46,070 nt of DNA from a candidate division WOR-3 bacterium (GTDB lineage Bacteria > Hydrothermota > Tepidihabitantia > Tepidihabitantales > DTDR01): assembly GCA_039801725.1 (NCBI GenBank), contig JBDRVE010000011.1, positions 1 to 46,070 of the forward strand. Reading direction: 5' to 3'. How positions within the stretch are numbered: position 1 is the first letter of the stretch; each line of letters opens with the position of its first letter. Positions 13,924-22,998 of the stretch are shown piece by piece. The position numbers were made by a program, and so were the translations under genes. The notes under the pieces were generated by a model, which was not told where the DNA came from, made no database searches, and saw only the letters and a program-made list of their open reading frames with translations.

Positions 13924-16569
13924 TTAGTAGAGGATTACCTTTTTTATTTTTTTACCCTCTTGGATAAGGAAATAGACTCCCCTTTTAATTCTCTTTTCTA
14001 CTTTGCTACCAGTGGTATTATAGATAGAGATATTCTTTTGTTTTAGGCTCTCTAAAGAAATTGTCTTCCAAGAGGTAATACCTTTTTTCTCTTCGCTTTT
14101 CTTTATAGAATAAAGTTCTTGAGGTGGAATATAAAGCCAGAGTTCTAATGTCTTATTTCCTTTTAAGGCATAAATCCAGCCATTAACATAAGATAAAGCA
14201 CCGCCATCCTTTACTTTCTTATTGAAAGGTTCGGTTGGAATCGGTTCTAAAGGTAGCCATTCATTATTTTCAATATTATAAAGATAGAACTCAGTAGTAT
14301 TATTTCCTTTTAAGGCATAAATATATTTTTCGTTATCGGTTGTTAAAGAAGCACCGGGTCCGGCTGTTTTTTTCTTCATAGCGCTTGGTGTAAAGAAGAG
14401 AGGCATCGGTTCTCTTGTTTCCCAAGAATCAAGGGCAACATTATAGACATAAAATTCGTTACTCTTTCCTTTTAAGAAATAGAGGTATTGGTTTTGGAAA
14501 TTAACTAAGGCACTTCCTTTTACTGCTCCTTTATTAAGAGTTCCTTTAGGAATATCCTTTAAGAAAATAAAAGTATCTTTTTCAATATCATAGCAAAGGA
14601 ATTTATCAGAGCCACCACCGAGAGTTAAATAGAGGAATTTACCGTTTTCGTTCTCTAAATATACAATTGAAGCGCCATCTTTTATTTTGCCAGGGATGTC
14701 TTTTAGTTTTTCCCAGTTTTTGGTTTCTAAATCATAAGCATAAAATTCGTTTGTTTTATTTCCTTTCACAAGATAGATTTTATTATTACCACTTGTTAAG
14801 GCACCACCTTTCATGCCTTTGTTTTTCTCTCCCTTTGGAATATCAGGTTCTTGGTACCACTTATCCAAGCGAGGGTTATATTTATAAAATTCAAAAGTAT
14901 TATTTCCTTTGGTCGCATAGAGATAGTCATTGATAAATGTTAAAGCACCGCCGGAACCAATTCGATATGGACTGTATTCTAAAATAGGCATATCTCTTCT
15001 TAATACCCAGCCAGAAAATCCAGGTGGTGGGATATAAGGTTTTTTACCGCTAAAGGTGCCAACTAAAGTATCATTTGCGGGATTCTGGTCATAAATATTA
15101 TTAAGATAGGCTAAGACACTAAAATCACCTTCTTCAACTCTAAACATTGGGAAATAGATAATCCTTTCTTCATTTTCACCTAAGGCATAAACCATTTTAT
15201 CTTGAGAATAGATTAATTCATCTTTGCTATTCTTAATAAGGAAAGTAATTTTGAATGTTTCGGTATGATAACTATAATTCTTTACTTTTACTTCAGGTGA
15301 AATGAGGATATCGGTCTCATATTCGCCAATTGGTTGTAAAATTTCAATTAAACCAACATCACGGGAACTTAATGAGAAATCGTTATCAGAATAGAAATAA
15401 TCAAACTTTTCATTATTACTTAAATCCATATCATTTGCTAATATTACCTTCATCACAATCTTATATTCATTTTCGCCTACATTAAAAGGAGTAAAAGAAA
15501 TTTCTCTTTCACTAAATCTTTCCATTGTTGTTGATATTGTATCACCGTAAATAATCTGGTCATCTAAATAGATTTCGCAAATTGCAAGAAATTCTTCATC
15601 ACAATTGCCACAGTTTTCAAAAAGTCCTACTGGAATAACTTCTCCTTGTGGTACATAACCAACCGGATAGATAATTTCTTTTATTCCAACATCATGATAT
15701 TCGCCTTCATATACTAAAACATTTTTCGTTAATTCATCATTATAGGGATTTTTATCTAAGGAAAATTGGGTTTTCGCAATAGCAACATATTCACCAGTCG
15801 AAGCATTCCAAGGAGTAGATGCTTGAATAGTTAAAGTTTCTTCTGGTGCTAAATAGAGATTATCAATTATGGTATAATAAACTAATTGATTATTATTATT
15901 TTTGATACTAATTTCTAAACTAAAATTGTTAGCCGCTTCTGTGCCAAAATTCTTAATGGTTACTTTTGGATAAATTAAAGAAGGAACTTCTATCTTTCTT
16001 GGTCTAATAATATTGATTACACCAACATCATAAGGAGTTAATCGGACACCGGAGACGTCATCAATATAACAGGAGTTAACACCAAAGAGTCCGACATTCC
16101 TAAAAGCAATAAAGATAGGAATTGAGTCAAATTGGTTTAAAGGAATTACTCTTAAAGAATATTCTTTGCCCTTAAAACCAAAGGCATCGACTCGGGCATA
16201 GAAATTTTCCGGTTTATTACCCGTAATTGATACCCAGACTTCTAAAGATTCTCGGAAATTTTTATTATGTGCCCGATAATAGAATTTTAATGTATCTTTA
16301 CCTGGAACAGGGAAAAGTTGTTTGGTTACAAGCCAGTCATCATTTCTTATATTCTTTCTTTCAAATCTACTGCGGGCGCAAGCCGGTGGTGAATAGTTTT
16401 TTGCTGGTGAGCGTCGCCAACAGACAATACCATTATCCATATTATATATCTGCCACCCCTCCGGCGGAAATTTTCTGTCAGAAAAACTCTCATTAAGAAT
16501 ATTAGAAAAGACGAAAGAGAATATAATAATACTTAAAACTAATACATTTTTATTTTTAAGATAAAACAT
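13924..16569 (-). CDS. large exported Kelch/CARDB protein with C-terminal sorting tail
   Basis: The ATG at 16569 is placed five bases after AGGAGG; a GTG at 16575 overlaps that site and is unlikely. The product has 881 residues. It opens with a signal peptide (about 1-26), then a jelly-roll domain of the cleaved-adhesin/choice-of-anchor type (FPPEGWQIYNMDNG to CYIDDVSG, about 35-175). Next come three CARDB-like beta-sandwich repeats (about 180-535, each starting YDVGV, YHDVG or SRDVG). Six or so Kelch-type repeats follow (about 545-820, units like FYVYNVALDSWETREPMP). The tail (ISIYNTTGSKVEKRIKRGVYF) is of the Por/T9SS-like sorting type. Likely surface-attached or secreted; ligand unknown. 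Confidence 0.8.
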   Translation of the reverse strand: MFYLKNKNVLVLSIIIFSFVFSNILNESFSDRKFPPEGWQIYNMDNGIVCWRRSPAKNYSPPACARSRFERKNIRNDDWLVTKQLFPVPGKDTLKFYYRAHNKNFRESLEVWVSITGNKPENFYARVDAFGFKGKEYSLRVIPLNQFDSIPIFIAFRNVGLFGVNSCYIDDVSGVRLTPYDVGVINIIRPRKIEVPSLIYPKVTIKNFGTEAANNFSLEISIKNNNNQLVYYTIIDNLYLAPEETLTIQASTPWNASTGEYVAIAKTQFSLDKNPYNDELTKNVLVYEGEYHDVGIKEIIYPVGYVPQGEVIPVGLFENCGNCDEEFLAICEIYLDDQIIYGDTISTTMERFSEREISFTPFNVGENEYKIVMKVILANDMDLSNNEKFDYFYSDNDFSLSSRDVGLIEILQPIGEYETDILISPEVKVKNYSYHTETFKITFLIKNSKDELIYSQDKMVYALGENEERIIYFPMFRVEEGDFSVLAYLNNIYDQNPANDTLVGTFSGKKPYIPPPGFSGWVLRRDMPILEYSPYRIGSGGALTFINDYLYATKGNNTFEFYKYNPRLDKWYQEPDIPKGEKNKGMKGGALTSGNNKIYLVKGNKTNEFYAYDLETKNWEKLKDIPGKIKDGASIVYLENENGKFLYLTLGGGSDKFLCYDIEKDTFIFLKDIPKGTLNKGAVKGSALVNFQNQYLYFLKGKSNEFYVYNVALDSWETREPMPLFFTPSAMKKKTAGPGASLTTDNEKYIYALKGNNTTEFYLYNIENNEWLPLEPIPTEPFNKKVKDGGALSYVNGWIYALKGNKTLELWLYIPPQELYSIKKSEEKKGITSWKTISLESLKQKNISIYNTTGSKVEKRIKRGVYFLIQEGKKIKKVILY

Positions 16570-16574
16570 ACACA

Positions 16575-16601
16575 CCTCCTGCTAAATTTATTTCAATTAT
16601 A
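16575..16601 (-). promoter_or_regulatory. Shine-Dalgarno and weak -10 of the exported Kelch protein gene
   Basis: AGGAGG (minus strand 16580-16575) decides the ATG at 16569. A TATAAT lies at 16601-16596, but I see no good -35 box at the right distance, so the promoter call is tentative. The rest of the 16602-16758 gap is AT-rich with nothing else recognisable. Confidence 0.45.
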
Positions 16602-16758
16602 AAAATACATTTTTAATGCCATAATTTAGAAAAATATTTTTAATAAGTTTATAGTTTTTAAGGGCTTAAAAATATTACAAAATTAAAATTTAATTATGAT
16701 GCGACATATATTTAATTAAATTGTAACTTTTTAAAATTGAAGGACTTTTTATATGCGA

Positions 16759-17895
16759 CTATGGTCCGACACTTACTTTAACCATATTTTCTTTTGTTAA
16801 TAATTCTTTTGTTAAATTTAAAGCCTCTTCTTTCTCTATTTTCTTTACTTCTTCTATCATTTCTTTAAAATCTTTATATTTTAAAAAGGGGTTGAAAGAG
16901 ATAAATTTTAAAAGCCCCTTTTCGCCTTCTTCTTTCATTTTAATTATTTCAATATTTATTATCTTTTTTACTAAATCTAACTTTTTCTTATCTATTTCTA
17001 AATTTCTTAAAGTTATCCACAGATTTTTATCAACTTCTTTAATATATTTTGGAGATGAGATACCAAGATAGATAAAAAGTCCGCCATTAGTATTTGTCCA
17101 TTTCAATTTTAAATCTATCATATAAGTATATTTTTCTAATTTATCTTCTAAATAATCGTGAAGGATAGTTTTTAAAACTTCCCAGGAGATATCATACCTT
17201 TTAATTTCAAATCCGTAAACAGTCTCAACATTCTTCATACCTACTTTTTTAATATAAATCTCTTTTTTATTATGATTTACATAATAGGGCAAAGGCATTT
17301 CACCCCTTTTTGGAATATGAGCATTTTCAATCAATTTTTCTATTTCTTTTTCTTTTATATCTCCATAAATTAAGATAAAACTATTCCCTTCCCAGTAATA
17401 TTTTTTATGCCATAAAATTAAATCTTTTCTATTGATAGATTCTATATCTTTTTTAGTTCCCAAACTGGTTTTAAATTGCCAATTGAATATCAAATTTTCT
17501 GCCCATTCTTCTGCTAAATCCCAAGGTGGATAATCGGCTTCATTTATTATTGCTGTAATTATCTTCTCTTTTTTCTCCTTTTCTAATTTTACTTCATCAA
17601 ATTCCGGATGGAAAATTATTGATAGGAACATATTTAATATCTTAGAAAAATCTTTTTTAAGAGAGGTGAAATAAAACAAAGTCTTTTCTTCAAGGGTCAT
17701 TCCTTCTAATTCTACACCGTATCTTGCTGCTTCTTCATCGGGATTAGGATAAGATTTATTGCCAAAAAATATTACGTGTTCTAATAGATGGGTAATTCCT
17801 CTTTTACCAGGTTTTTCATGTCGCCAGCCCTGATTGATGCCAATAATGCAATGAATTAATTCTTTAGAAGGTTCTCTAATAACTAAGCATTTCAT
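16759..17895 (-). CDS. M16-family zinc peptidase
   Basis: A 378-residue insulinase/processing-peptidase family protein. The inverted zinc motif HLLEH (residues 36-40, HxxEH) sits in KRGITHLLEHVIFFGNKSYP. The third ligand is expected in NEADYPPWDLAEEW, about 75 residues on. The C-terminal inactive-repeat half follows but is a little short; typical units have about 410 residues. No signal peptide, so it is probably cytoplasmic. The ATG lies six bases after a TATTAT box, so it should be leaderless. No adjacent M16 partner gene is present. Substrate unknown; relatives degrade peptides or process ribosomally made peptides. Confidence 0.85.
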   Translation of the reverse strand: MKCLVIREPSKELIHCIIGINQGWRHEKPGKRGITHLLEHVIFFGNKSYPNPDEEAARYGVELEGMTLEEKTLFYFTSLKKDFSKILNMFLSIIFHPEFDEVKLEKEKKEKIITAIINEADYPPWDLAEEWAENLIFNWQFKTSLGTKKDIESINRKDLILWHKKYYWEGNSFILIYGDIKEKEIEKLIENAHIPKRGEMPLPYYVNHNKKEIYIKKVGMKNVETVYGFEIKRYDISWEVLKTILHDYLEDKLEKYTYMIDLKLKWTNTNGGLFIYLGISSPKYIKEVDKNLWITLRNLEIDKKKLDLVKKIINIEIIKMKEEGEKGLLKFISFNPFLKYKDFKEMIEEVKKIEKEEALNLTKELLTKENMVKVSVGP

Positions 17896-17901
17896 ATGCT
17901 T

Positions 17902-17929
17902 ATAATAAATTTAAAAAATAAAAAATCAA
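17902..17929 (-). promoter_or_regulatory. leaderless-type promoter of the M16 peptidase gene
   Basis: Minus strand: TTGATT (17929-17924), 16-base spacer, TATTAT (17907-17902), six bases, ATG at 17895. Confidence 0.65.
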
Positions 17930-18009
17930 TAATAAAATTTCTGGTAACCTTTTGGGGTTCTTTTTCGTTATATATATAGAGGAGAAAGATAAATAAAAAG
18001 GAGGAGAGT

Positions 18010-18357
18010 ATGAGAAACTATGAAGAAAGGATTAAAAGGTATAAAAAGAAACTGGATATTTATTTTCCTAACTCTCTAATAGAAAAGATGGCAGAGAATT
18101 ATAAAAGAGAGGCAAAAATATTGGCTGAGATTGATGGTCTCGTTAGTAAGATCCTTAATGATTACCAAATTCCTACCGAATATATCTCTTACTATTCTTT
18201 TGCCCGGGAATTATATGGGTTAAAAAGGAGATACATAAGTAAGCGGTTAGAAAAAGAAACGGGGGTATGTTTTCATAAGTGGTTAATGCGCGGATTAGAG
18301 AAGAAGATAATGTTAAAGATAAAGAAAGAGATGGACAGGTTGCCGTTGGGGGAATAG
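18010..18357 (+). CDS. small basic protein of unknown function
   Basis: A 115-residue protein behind a strong AAAAAGGAGG. It is predicted all-helical, rich in Lys, Arg and Glu, and ends in EKKIMLKIKKEMDRLPLGE. The segment ISYYSFARELYGLKRRYISKRLEKETG could be a helix-turn-helix or an RNA-binding helix bundle, but I cannot assign a family. It stands alone as a single plus-strand gene between two minus-strand units. I see no convincing promoter in the 17930-18000 region. A 20-base motif (GTATAGGAGATAGTACAAGG) starts at the third base of its stop codon and recurs twice more in intergenic DNA. Confidence 0.65.
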   Translation: MRNYEERIKRYKKKLDIYFPNSLIEKMAENYKREAKILAEIDGLVSKILNDYQIPTEYISYYSFARELYGLKRRYISKRLEKETGVCFHKWLMRGLEKKIMLKIKKEMDRLPLGE

Positions 18358-18376
18358 TATAGGAGATAGTACAAGG
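18357..18376 (+). repeat. intergenic motif copy A
   Basis: GTATAGGAGATAGTACAAGG; related to copies at 33390-33409 and 45883-45902 (both minus strand). Function unknown. Confidence 0.35.
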
Positions 18377-18407
18377 TTAGGATTTAGATAAATAATCTTT
18401 AATTTCC

Positions 18408-18893
18408 TTAACTTTTGATTATTTCTATTAAAAGCCCTTTTAAATACCTTAATTCTTTATTTTTCTTATTCAGTAAATTATGGATTAATTGTTGAAATTT
18501 AGAAGGAGATACTTTTGCTTCATCTGGAAAACTTTCCGGATTATCTGAAAAGCCAAAATCTGATAGTTTAATCCCTTCTTTCTTTGCTACATTATATATC
18601 CATTCTTCTAAATCTGGCGAGAGGGTAATAACTAAATTCTTATCTTTATCTTTGAACAATTTAATTCCTTCCTTTTCTTCAACCAATTCAAAACCTACTT
18701 TTAATAGCAATTTTTGTGTAGGTGAATCGGTTTGAGGGTCTTCATCTAATAATGCTAAATATTTCTTCTTTTCTTTTCCTTCTTTTATTTGGGAAAAGAA
18801 TTTACCCCTTCCTGATAAGTGTCTTATATTAATTTTTCCCCATAAAATATTAATAACCCTTCTTTGGTTATAACATTCAGCATAAAAAATCAT
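18408..18893 (-). CDS. TOPRIM-like partner of the upstream ATPase
   Basis: A 161-residue protein whose start overlaps the ATPase stop (TAATG), so the pair is translationally coupled. The first strand carries FYAECYNQRRVI with Glu6. Residues 45-53 (YLALLDEDP) provide Asp50 and Asp52. A glutamate followed about 45 residues later by a DxD is the arrangement of catalytic residues in TOPRIM nucleases, and small TOPRIM-like partners follow OLD-type ATPases in several defence modules. GRGKFF between them may be the loop after the second strand. The C terminus (SPSKFQQLIHNLLNK) is helical. Homology is too weak for certainty. Alternatives are a DUF3226- or DUF4276-like protein of other function. Confidence 0.6.
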   Translation of the reverse strand: MIFYAECYNQRRVINILWGKINIRHLSGRGKFFSQIKEGKEKKKYLALLDEDPQTDSPTQKLLLKVGFELVEEKEGIKLFKDKDKNLVITLSPDLEEWIYNVAKKEGIKLSDFGFSDNPESFPDEAKVSPSKFQQLIHNLLNKKNKELRYLKGLLIEIIKS

Positions 18894-19864
18894 TAATCTT
18901 CGCTAAATTGGAAAAATGGGTCTATTTTACCTGTCGAAATATCTTCTTTTTCTTTATCACTTAATTCCTTTAACATCGTTTGGTGTTCTTTTATATACAC
19001 ATAAAAGATTGTCAATTCTTCCTTAGGAGTTTTTTCTATAAGGGAAGATAAGAAATAGGGGTTATGTGTTGAGATGAAATACTGATTATTTTTTTTATCA
19101 AAGGCGATTGTTTCTGCCAGGATTTTTGTATAGTAAGGAAAGGAATGGGCTTCAGGTTCTTCAAATAGGATAATTGAATCCCTATTACTTTTTATCGCCA
19201 CAAAATGAAAGATTATCCGTTGAAGGGTATCGGAAAGTAATAAATAAGGAAAAAGAATTGTTTTTGGCTCCAATTTCAAAATTTTAATTTTTGCCTCTCC
19301 CTCTTCTAATACTAATTGTAATTTAAATTCATCCAAAATTAATTTTACAAAATTATAAATTTCTTGGTTAGTATTTAGTATGGCTAATAAATTTTCACCG
19401 TTTGGTGGCAAAAGAAAAGAATGCTCTTGATAGGGAAAATAAGGCAGAGTTTTAAAGCGATAAAATTTAAAAGGATTGTCTTTTGTAAAAAAAATGTGTG
19501 ACACAGAACCCGCAAAATTCGCATTATTATCAAATCTATAATCAAAAAGATTAGCACTTCCTTTTTCTATGAAATCAGCTTTAATATATATATCCCCACC
19601 TTGTTGATAAGTTTCCCATTTAAAATTACTAGCATAAACTTCAATTTTTAAAGAGGTCTCTTTATTCCAAAATAAATCAGCAATTTTTTCTAATCTTATT
19701 AACTCCTTAATATTGGCTCTATAAGAAAGCGAAAAAACTCCTAAGGCTTCTAAAATATTTGACTTTCCCGTATTTGGCTTTCCAATAAATAAATTTATTC
19801 TTTTAGCATTAAAAGATAATTCTTTAATTGATTTGAAATTCTTAATAGTAATCTTAGAAACCAT
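18893..19864 (-). CDS. OLD-like/AAA_21 ATPase
   Basis: A 323-residue ABC-type ATPase without a coiled-coil insert. The opening VSKITIKNFKSIKELSF is typical of RecF/OLD-like proteins. Walker A is GKPNTGKS (residues 28-35). A signature-like LSDTLQR and Walker B IILFEEPEAH follow, and the switch histidine is in FISTHNPYFLSSL. Unlike full OLD nucleases it lacks a fused TOPRIM domain; the next gene may supply it. Proteins of this type power several anti-phage modules. The ATG lies six bases after TATAAT, so the mRNA should be leaderless. The ATPase fold is secure; the defence role is inference. Confidence 0.82.
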   Translation of the reverse strand: MVSKITIKNFKSIKELSFNAKRINLFIGKPNTGKSNILEALGVFSLSYRANIKELIRLEKIADLFWNKETSLKIEVYASNFKWETYQQGGDIYIKADFIEKGSANLFDYRFDNNANFAGSVSHIFFTKDNPFKFYRFKTLPYFPYQEHSFLLPPNGENLLAILNTNQEIYNFVKLILDEFKLQLVLEEGEAKIKILKLEPKTILFPYLLLSDTLQRIIFHFVAIKSNRDSIILFEEPEAHSFPYYTKILAETIAFDKKNNQYFISTHNPYFLSSLIEKTPKEELTIFYVYIKEHQTMLKELSDKEKEDISTGKIDPFFQFSED

Positions 19865-19870
19865 TTTTAA

Positions 19871-19899
19871 ATTATATTAATTCAAAAAAATAAAGTCAA
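19871..19899 (-). promoter_or_regulatory. leaderless-type promoter of the ATPase/TOPRIM-like pair
   Basis: Minus strand: TTGACT (19899-19894), 17-base spacer, TATAAT (19876-19871), six bases, ATG at 19864. It separates this pair from the dprA operon just upstream. Confidence 0.85.
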
Positions 19900-19910
19900 T
19901 ATTTAACGGT

Positions 19911-20996
19911 TTAAATTGTTTTTATAAATCTCTTTCCTGGCAGTTCTTTAACAACCCCCTTCATTTCTAACATTAATAAGATTTCTGATATCTCGTTAAT
20001 TGGTCTATTCAGCCTTTCAGCAATTTCATCAATATGTATTGGATTTTCATTTAAGATTGCTGTTATCTCTTTTTCTTTTTCATTTAATTCTATATCAATT
20101 CCCATCTTTTTTAGTTCTTTTTTTAAGGGCAAAGAAAGTTCTTCTAAGATATCTTCTGTTTTTGTTACTATTTTTGCTCCATCTTTTATTAATTTATTTG
20201 TTCCTTCATATTCTTTTTTAAATAATGGACCAGGACAGGCAAAGACTTCTATTCCATAATTGATTGCCCATTCACAGGTATTTAAAACTCCAGAGGCAAT
20301 TGGACAAGCAACCGCAATAACTCCCAAAGAAAGACCAGCAATTATTCTATTCCTTTGGGGAAAATTATAACTTTCCGGTGGAGTTGAGATGTTAAATTCG
20401 GAAATTACTGCTCCCTTTGTAGCAATCTCTTCCATTAATCTTTTATTTTCTGGTGGATAACAGATATCAATACCGCAGCCCAAAACAGCAATTGTTCTGC
20501 CATCATTTTCAATCGCTCCTTTGTGGGCAGAAGAATCTATCCCTCTTGCTAAACCGCTAATAATTGTTATTCCGTAACTACTTAACTCCTTTGCTAACCG
20601 ATAGGCAACCATTTGGGAGTATTCGCTTGCTTTTCTTGTGCCAATTATTGCTAAGGCTAAATTGTCTTCTTCTTTTATTTCACCACGAATAAATAAGAGC
20701 GGCGGAAAATCAGAAAATCTTAAAAGATTTTTTGGATACTCTTTATCTAAAAAAGAAACTATCTTAACCTTTAACTTTTCAGCAATTTTAATCTTTTCTT
20801 CTATCTTTTTATCAATTCCTTCTTTTAAAAAGTCATATATCTCTTCATCAATCCCATTAACCTTTAATATCTCTTCTTTATCAGCCTGAAAGATTTTATC
20901 AATATCTTTAAAATAGTTTAGAAGATTTCTTATTTTTCTTTCGGTCATCTTCGGAAGGGAATAGAGCAAAAGATATTTTATTTCTTTTTCTTCCAT
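19911..20996 (-). CDS. dprA: DNA processing protein DprA
   Basis: DprA binds single-stranded DNA and loads RecA during natural transformation. The 361-residue product has an N-terminal helix-hairpin-helix/SAM-like part (LLLYSLPKMTERKIRNLL, about 1-75). A Rossmann domain follows with LAIIGTRKASEYSQ, IISGLARGIDSSAHKGAI, AVLGCGIDICYPPEN, FPQRNRIIAGLS and CEWAINYGIEVFACPG. A C-terminal winged helix (ILNENPIHIDEIAERLNRPI, about 295-361) matches the DprA DML1-like domain. The start directly follows the obg stop. Its presence suggests competence, although dprA is also widespread in non-competent bacteria. Confidence 0.94.
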   Translation of the reverse strand: MEEKEIKYLLLYSLPKMTERKIRNLLNYFKDIDKIFQADKEEILKVNGIDEEIYDFLKEGIDKKIEEKIKIAEKLKVKIVSFLDKEYPKNLLRFSDFPPLLFIRGEIKEEDNLALAIIGTRKASEYSQMVAYRLAKELSSYGITIISGLARGIDSSAHKGAIENDGRTIAVLGCGIDICYPPENKRLMEEIATKGAVISEFNISTPPESYNFPQRNRIIAGLSLGVIAVACPIASGVLNTCEWAINYGIEVFACPGPLFKKEYEGTNKLIKDGAKIVTKTEDILEELSLPLKKELKKMGIDIELNEKEKEITAILNENPIHIDEIAERLNRPINEISEILLMLEMKGVVKELPGKRFIKTI

Positions 20997-21974
20997 TTAT
21001 TTCAGATTTTCCTTGATGAATTCTATTAGTTTATCAATATTAATCCCCTTTAATGCGGAAATATAGATAGTAGGTAGAGAAAAAGAGAAATTGGGAATTT
21101 CAGAGACCAAATCAATTTTATTAATTATAATTCCTAAACTTTTTTCTAAAATCTCTTTATTATATTTTTCAATTTCGGAGTAAAGGGTTTGAAAATCTTC
21201 TATCGGATTACTGGTAATATCTAAGATAAAGAGAATCATTTTACATCTTTCAATATGTCTTAAAAATCTTAGCCCTAACCCTTTTCCTTCACTGGCGCCT
21301 TTAATTATTCCGGGCATATCACAGGCAGTTATTTTTAGATGGTCAATTTCTAAAACTCCTAAATTTGGTGTGAGAGTGGTAAAAGGATAGGGAGCAATCT
21401 TTGGTCGGGCATTAGAAATTGCCCTTAACAATGTTGATTTGCCAGCATTAGGCAAACCGACAAAGCCAATATCAGCAAGAAGCCTTAATACCAATTTTAA
21501 TTTTACCTTTTCGCCCAATTCTCCTTTCTCAGCATATCTTGGTCTTTGATTAGTAGGTGATTTGAAATGGGTATTTCCTCTACCACCTTTGCCACCTTTA
21601 GCAACCAAAAGAACTTCTTTATTTTTCAAGATTGAGCCCAAATAGATATATTCCTTTTTTTCTTCATCAAATTTATAAATATCGGTTCCCAAAGGAACTT
21701 CTAAAAAAATATCTTTTCCCTTTTTCCCGTGTTGATTTTTCCCTTTGCCATTTTCACCATTCTTTGCTTTGTAATGGTATTGATATTGAAAATCTGCTAA
21801 AGTGATTAATCTTTCATTGCCGATAAGATAAACCGAACCGCCATCGCCACCATCACCACCAGCTGGTCCACCTTTGGGTAAAAACTTCTCCCTTAAAAAA
21901 GCCACACAGCCATCGCCACCTTTACCACCTTCACACAAGATTTCAACTTCGTCAACAAATTTTACCCTTTTCAT
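20997..21974 (-). CDS. obgE: GTPase Obg
   Basis: A ribosome-associated GTPase involved in 50S maturation and stress control. The 325-residue protein has the glycine-rich Obg fold (CEGGKGGDGCVAFLREKF to KGGKGGRGNTHF, residues about 1-158). The G domain follows with GLPNAGKST (G1), a PFTTL switch, DMPGI (G3), and INKID (G4). It ends soon after the G domain, so the variable C-terminal OCT domain is absent, as in many bacteria. Its start overlaps the coaD stop (ATGA). Part of the rsmD-coaD-obg-dprA operon. Confidence 0.96.
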   Translation of the reverse strand: MKRVKFVDEVEILCEGGKGGDGCVAFLREKFLPKGGPAGGDGGDGGSVYLIGNERLITLADFQYQYHYKAKNGENGKGKNQHGKKGKDIFLEVPLGTDIYKFDEEKKEYIYLGSILKNKEVLLVAKGGKGGRGNTHFKSPTNQRPRYAEKGELGEKVKLKLVLRLLADIGFVGLPNAGKSTLLRAISNARPKIAPYPFTTLTPNLGVLEIDHLKITACDMPGIIKGASEGKGLGLRFLRHIERCKMILFILDITSNPIEDFQTLYSEIEKYNKEILEKSLGIIINKIDLVSEIPNFSFSLPTIYISALKGINIDKLIEFIKENLK

Positions 21975-22465
21975 TTAGCAAATTTCTCTCTTAACGCTTT
22001 TTCCACACAATTAGGGACAAACTTTTTAAGGCAACCACCATATTTAGCAATCTCTTTTACCAAAGAAGCCGAAAGAAAGATATACTCCGGTGAAGGGACA
22101 AAAAAGATGGTTTCAATCTCTGGTGATAATTTTCTATTGGTTAAAGCCATTTGGAATTCATAATCAAAATCCGCTACCGCCCTTAATCCCCGCAAAATGG
22201 CAAAAATATTTTTCTTTTTACAGAAATCAATTAATAAGGAATCATATCCTTCAATAATAACATTCTTTAACTCCAATTCTTTAATCGCCTTTTTTGCCAA
22301 ATCAATTCTTTCTTCCCAAGAAAAAAGTGGTTTTTTCTCTTCTCTTTTGGCAACCGCCACAATTACTTCATCAAAGATGGCTAATGCCCTTTTTATTAAA
22401 TCCAAATGACCATTAGTAATTGGATCAAAACTTCCCGGATAGATTATTTTTCTTATCTCTTTCAT
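21971..22465 (-). CDS. coaD: phosphopantetheine adenylyltransferase
   Basis: Catalyses the fourth step of coenzyme A synthesis, adenylating 4'-phosphopantetheine. IYPGSFDPITNGHLDLI contains the nucleotidyltransferase TxGH-type motif (TNGH). RGLRAVADFDYEFQMALTNRKL and the YIFLSASLVKEIAKYGG stretch (the ISSS-type motif) are diagnostic. The ATG at 22465 is chosen because AGGAGG (22477-22472) lies six bases upstream; a GTG at 22471 touches that site. This gives 164 residues. It overlaps the rsmD 3' end by 41 bases, so the Shine-Dalgarno lies inside rsmD. Confidence 0.95.
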   Translation of the reverse strand: MKEIRKIIYPGSFDPITNGHLDLIKRALAIFDEVIVAVAKREEKKPLFSWEERIDLAKKAIKELELKNVIIEGYDSLLIDFCKKKNIFAILRGLRAVADFDYEFQMALTNRKLSPEIETIFFVPSPEYIFLSASLVKEIAKYGGCLKKFVPNCVEKALREKFAK

Positions 22466-22991
22466 TTTCACCTCCTAAAATAGTAATTTTGGTGTCTCCA
22501 TAAATTTTCTCTTTCAAAACATTAAACTCCAAATTTGAAAAACTAAAATTTTTATGGCTTTCCACAATGATTATTCCATTCTTTGCAAGTAAATTATTTT
22601 CCTTTATCAATTGCAAAGTTCTTTCATAATAATTTTTAAAATAGGGAGGATCAAGAAAGATGATATCAAATTTTTTCTTTATTTTCTTTAAGAAAATAAA
22701 AACATCCATTAAATAGGAATAACAATTTTCTAATTGATTAATGTTTCTCTTTAAATATTTAAAAACTACTTTATTCTTCTCCACAAAATGGACTTCTTTC
22801 GCACCAAGAGAAAGGGCAGTGATACCGAAACTGCCGCTACCGGCAAACAGATCTAAAACAGTTTTATCCTTTATCTCTTCGCCGACCATATCAAAAACTG
22901 CCTTTCTCACCTTATCTTGACTAACCCTTAATTTTCCTTTGGGGAAAAATATCTTTTTGCCTTTTAATATTCCTGCGTGAATTTTTACCAT
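22425..22991 (-). CDS. rsmD: 16S rRNA (guanine966-N2)-methyltransferase RsmD
   Basis: Methylates G966 of 16S rRNA in the 30S subunit. The SAM-binding motif is LDLFAGSGSFGITALSLGA and the catalytic motif DIIFLDPPY. The N-terminal GILKGKKIFFPKGKLRVSQDKVRKAVFDM is typical. The ATG at 22991 (188 residues) is preferred over an upstream in-frame start at 23012, because a promoter with TATAAT at 23004-22999 places the transcript start at about 22991. The C-terminal 15 residues after KITIL are Lys/Asn-rich and overlap coaD. Confidence 0.93.
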   Translation of the reverse strand: MVKIHAGILKGKKIFFPKGKLRVSQDKVRKAVFDMVGEEIKDKTVLDLFAGSGSFGITALSLGAKEVHFVEKNKVVFKYLKRNINQLENCYSYLMDVFIFLKKIKKKFDIIFLDPPYFKNYYERTLQLIKENNLLAKNGIIIVESHKNFSFSNLEFNVLKEKIYGDTKITILGGENERDKKNNLSGKF

Positions 22992-22998
22992 TTTAAAA

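Noticed and set aside
13810-14046. Plus-strand open frame across the inverted repeat and the 3' end of the Kelch protein gene
   Set aside because: It covers the terminator stem and antisense of a well-supported gene; no family features.
16600-16758. Possible regulatory repeats around ATGCGAC near 16696 and 16753
   Set aside because: Only two short loosely matching copies; not distinguishable from chance in this AT-rich gap.
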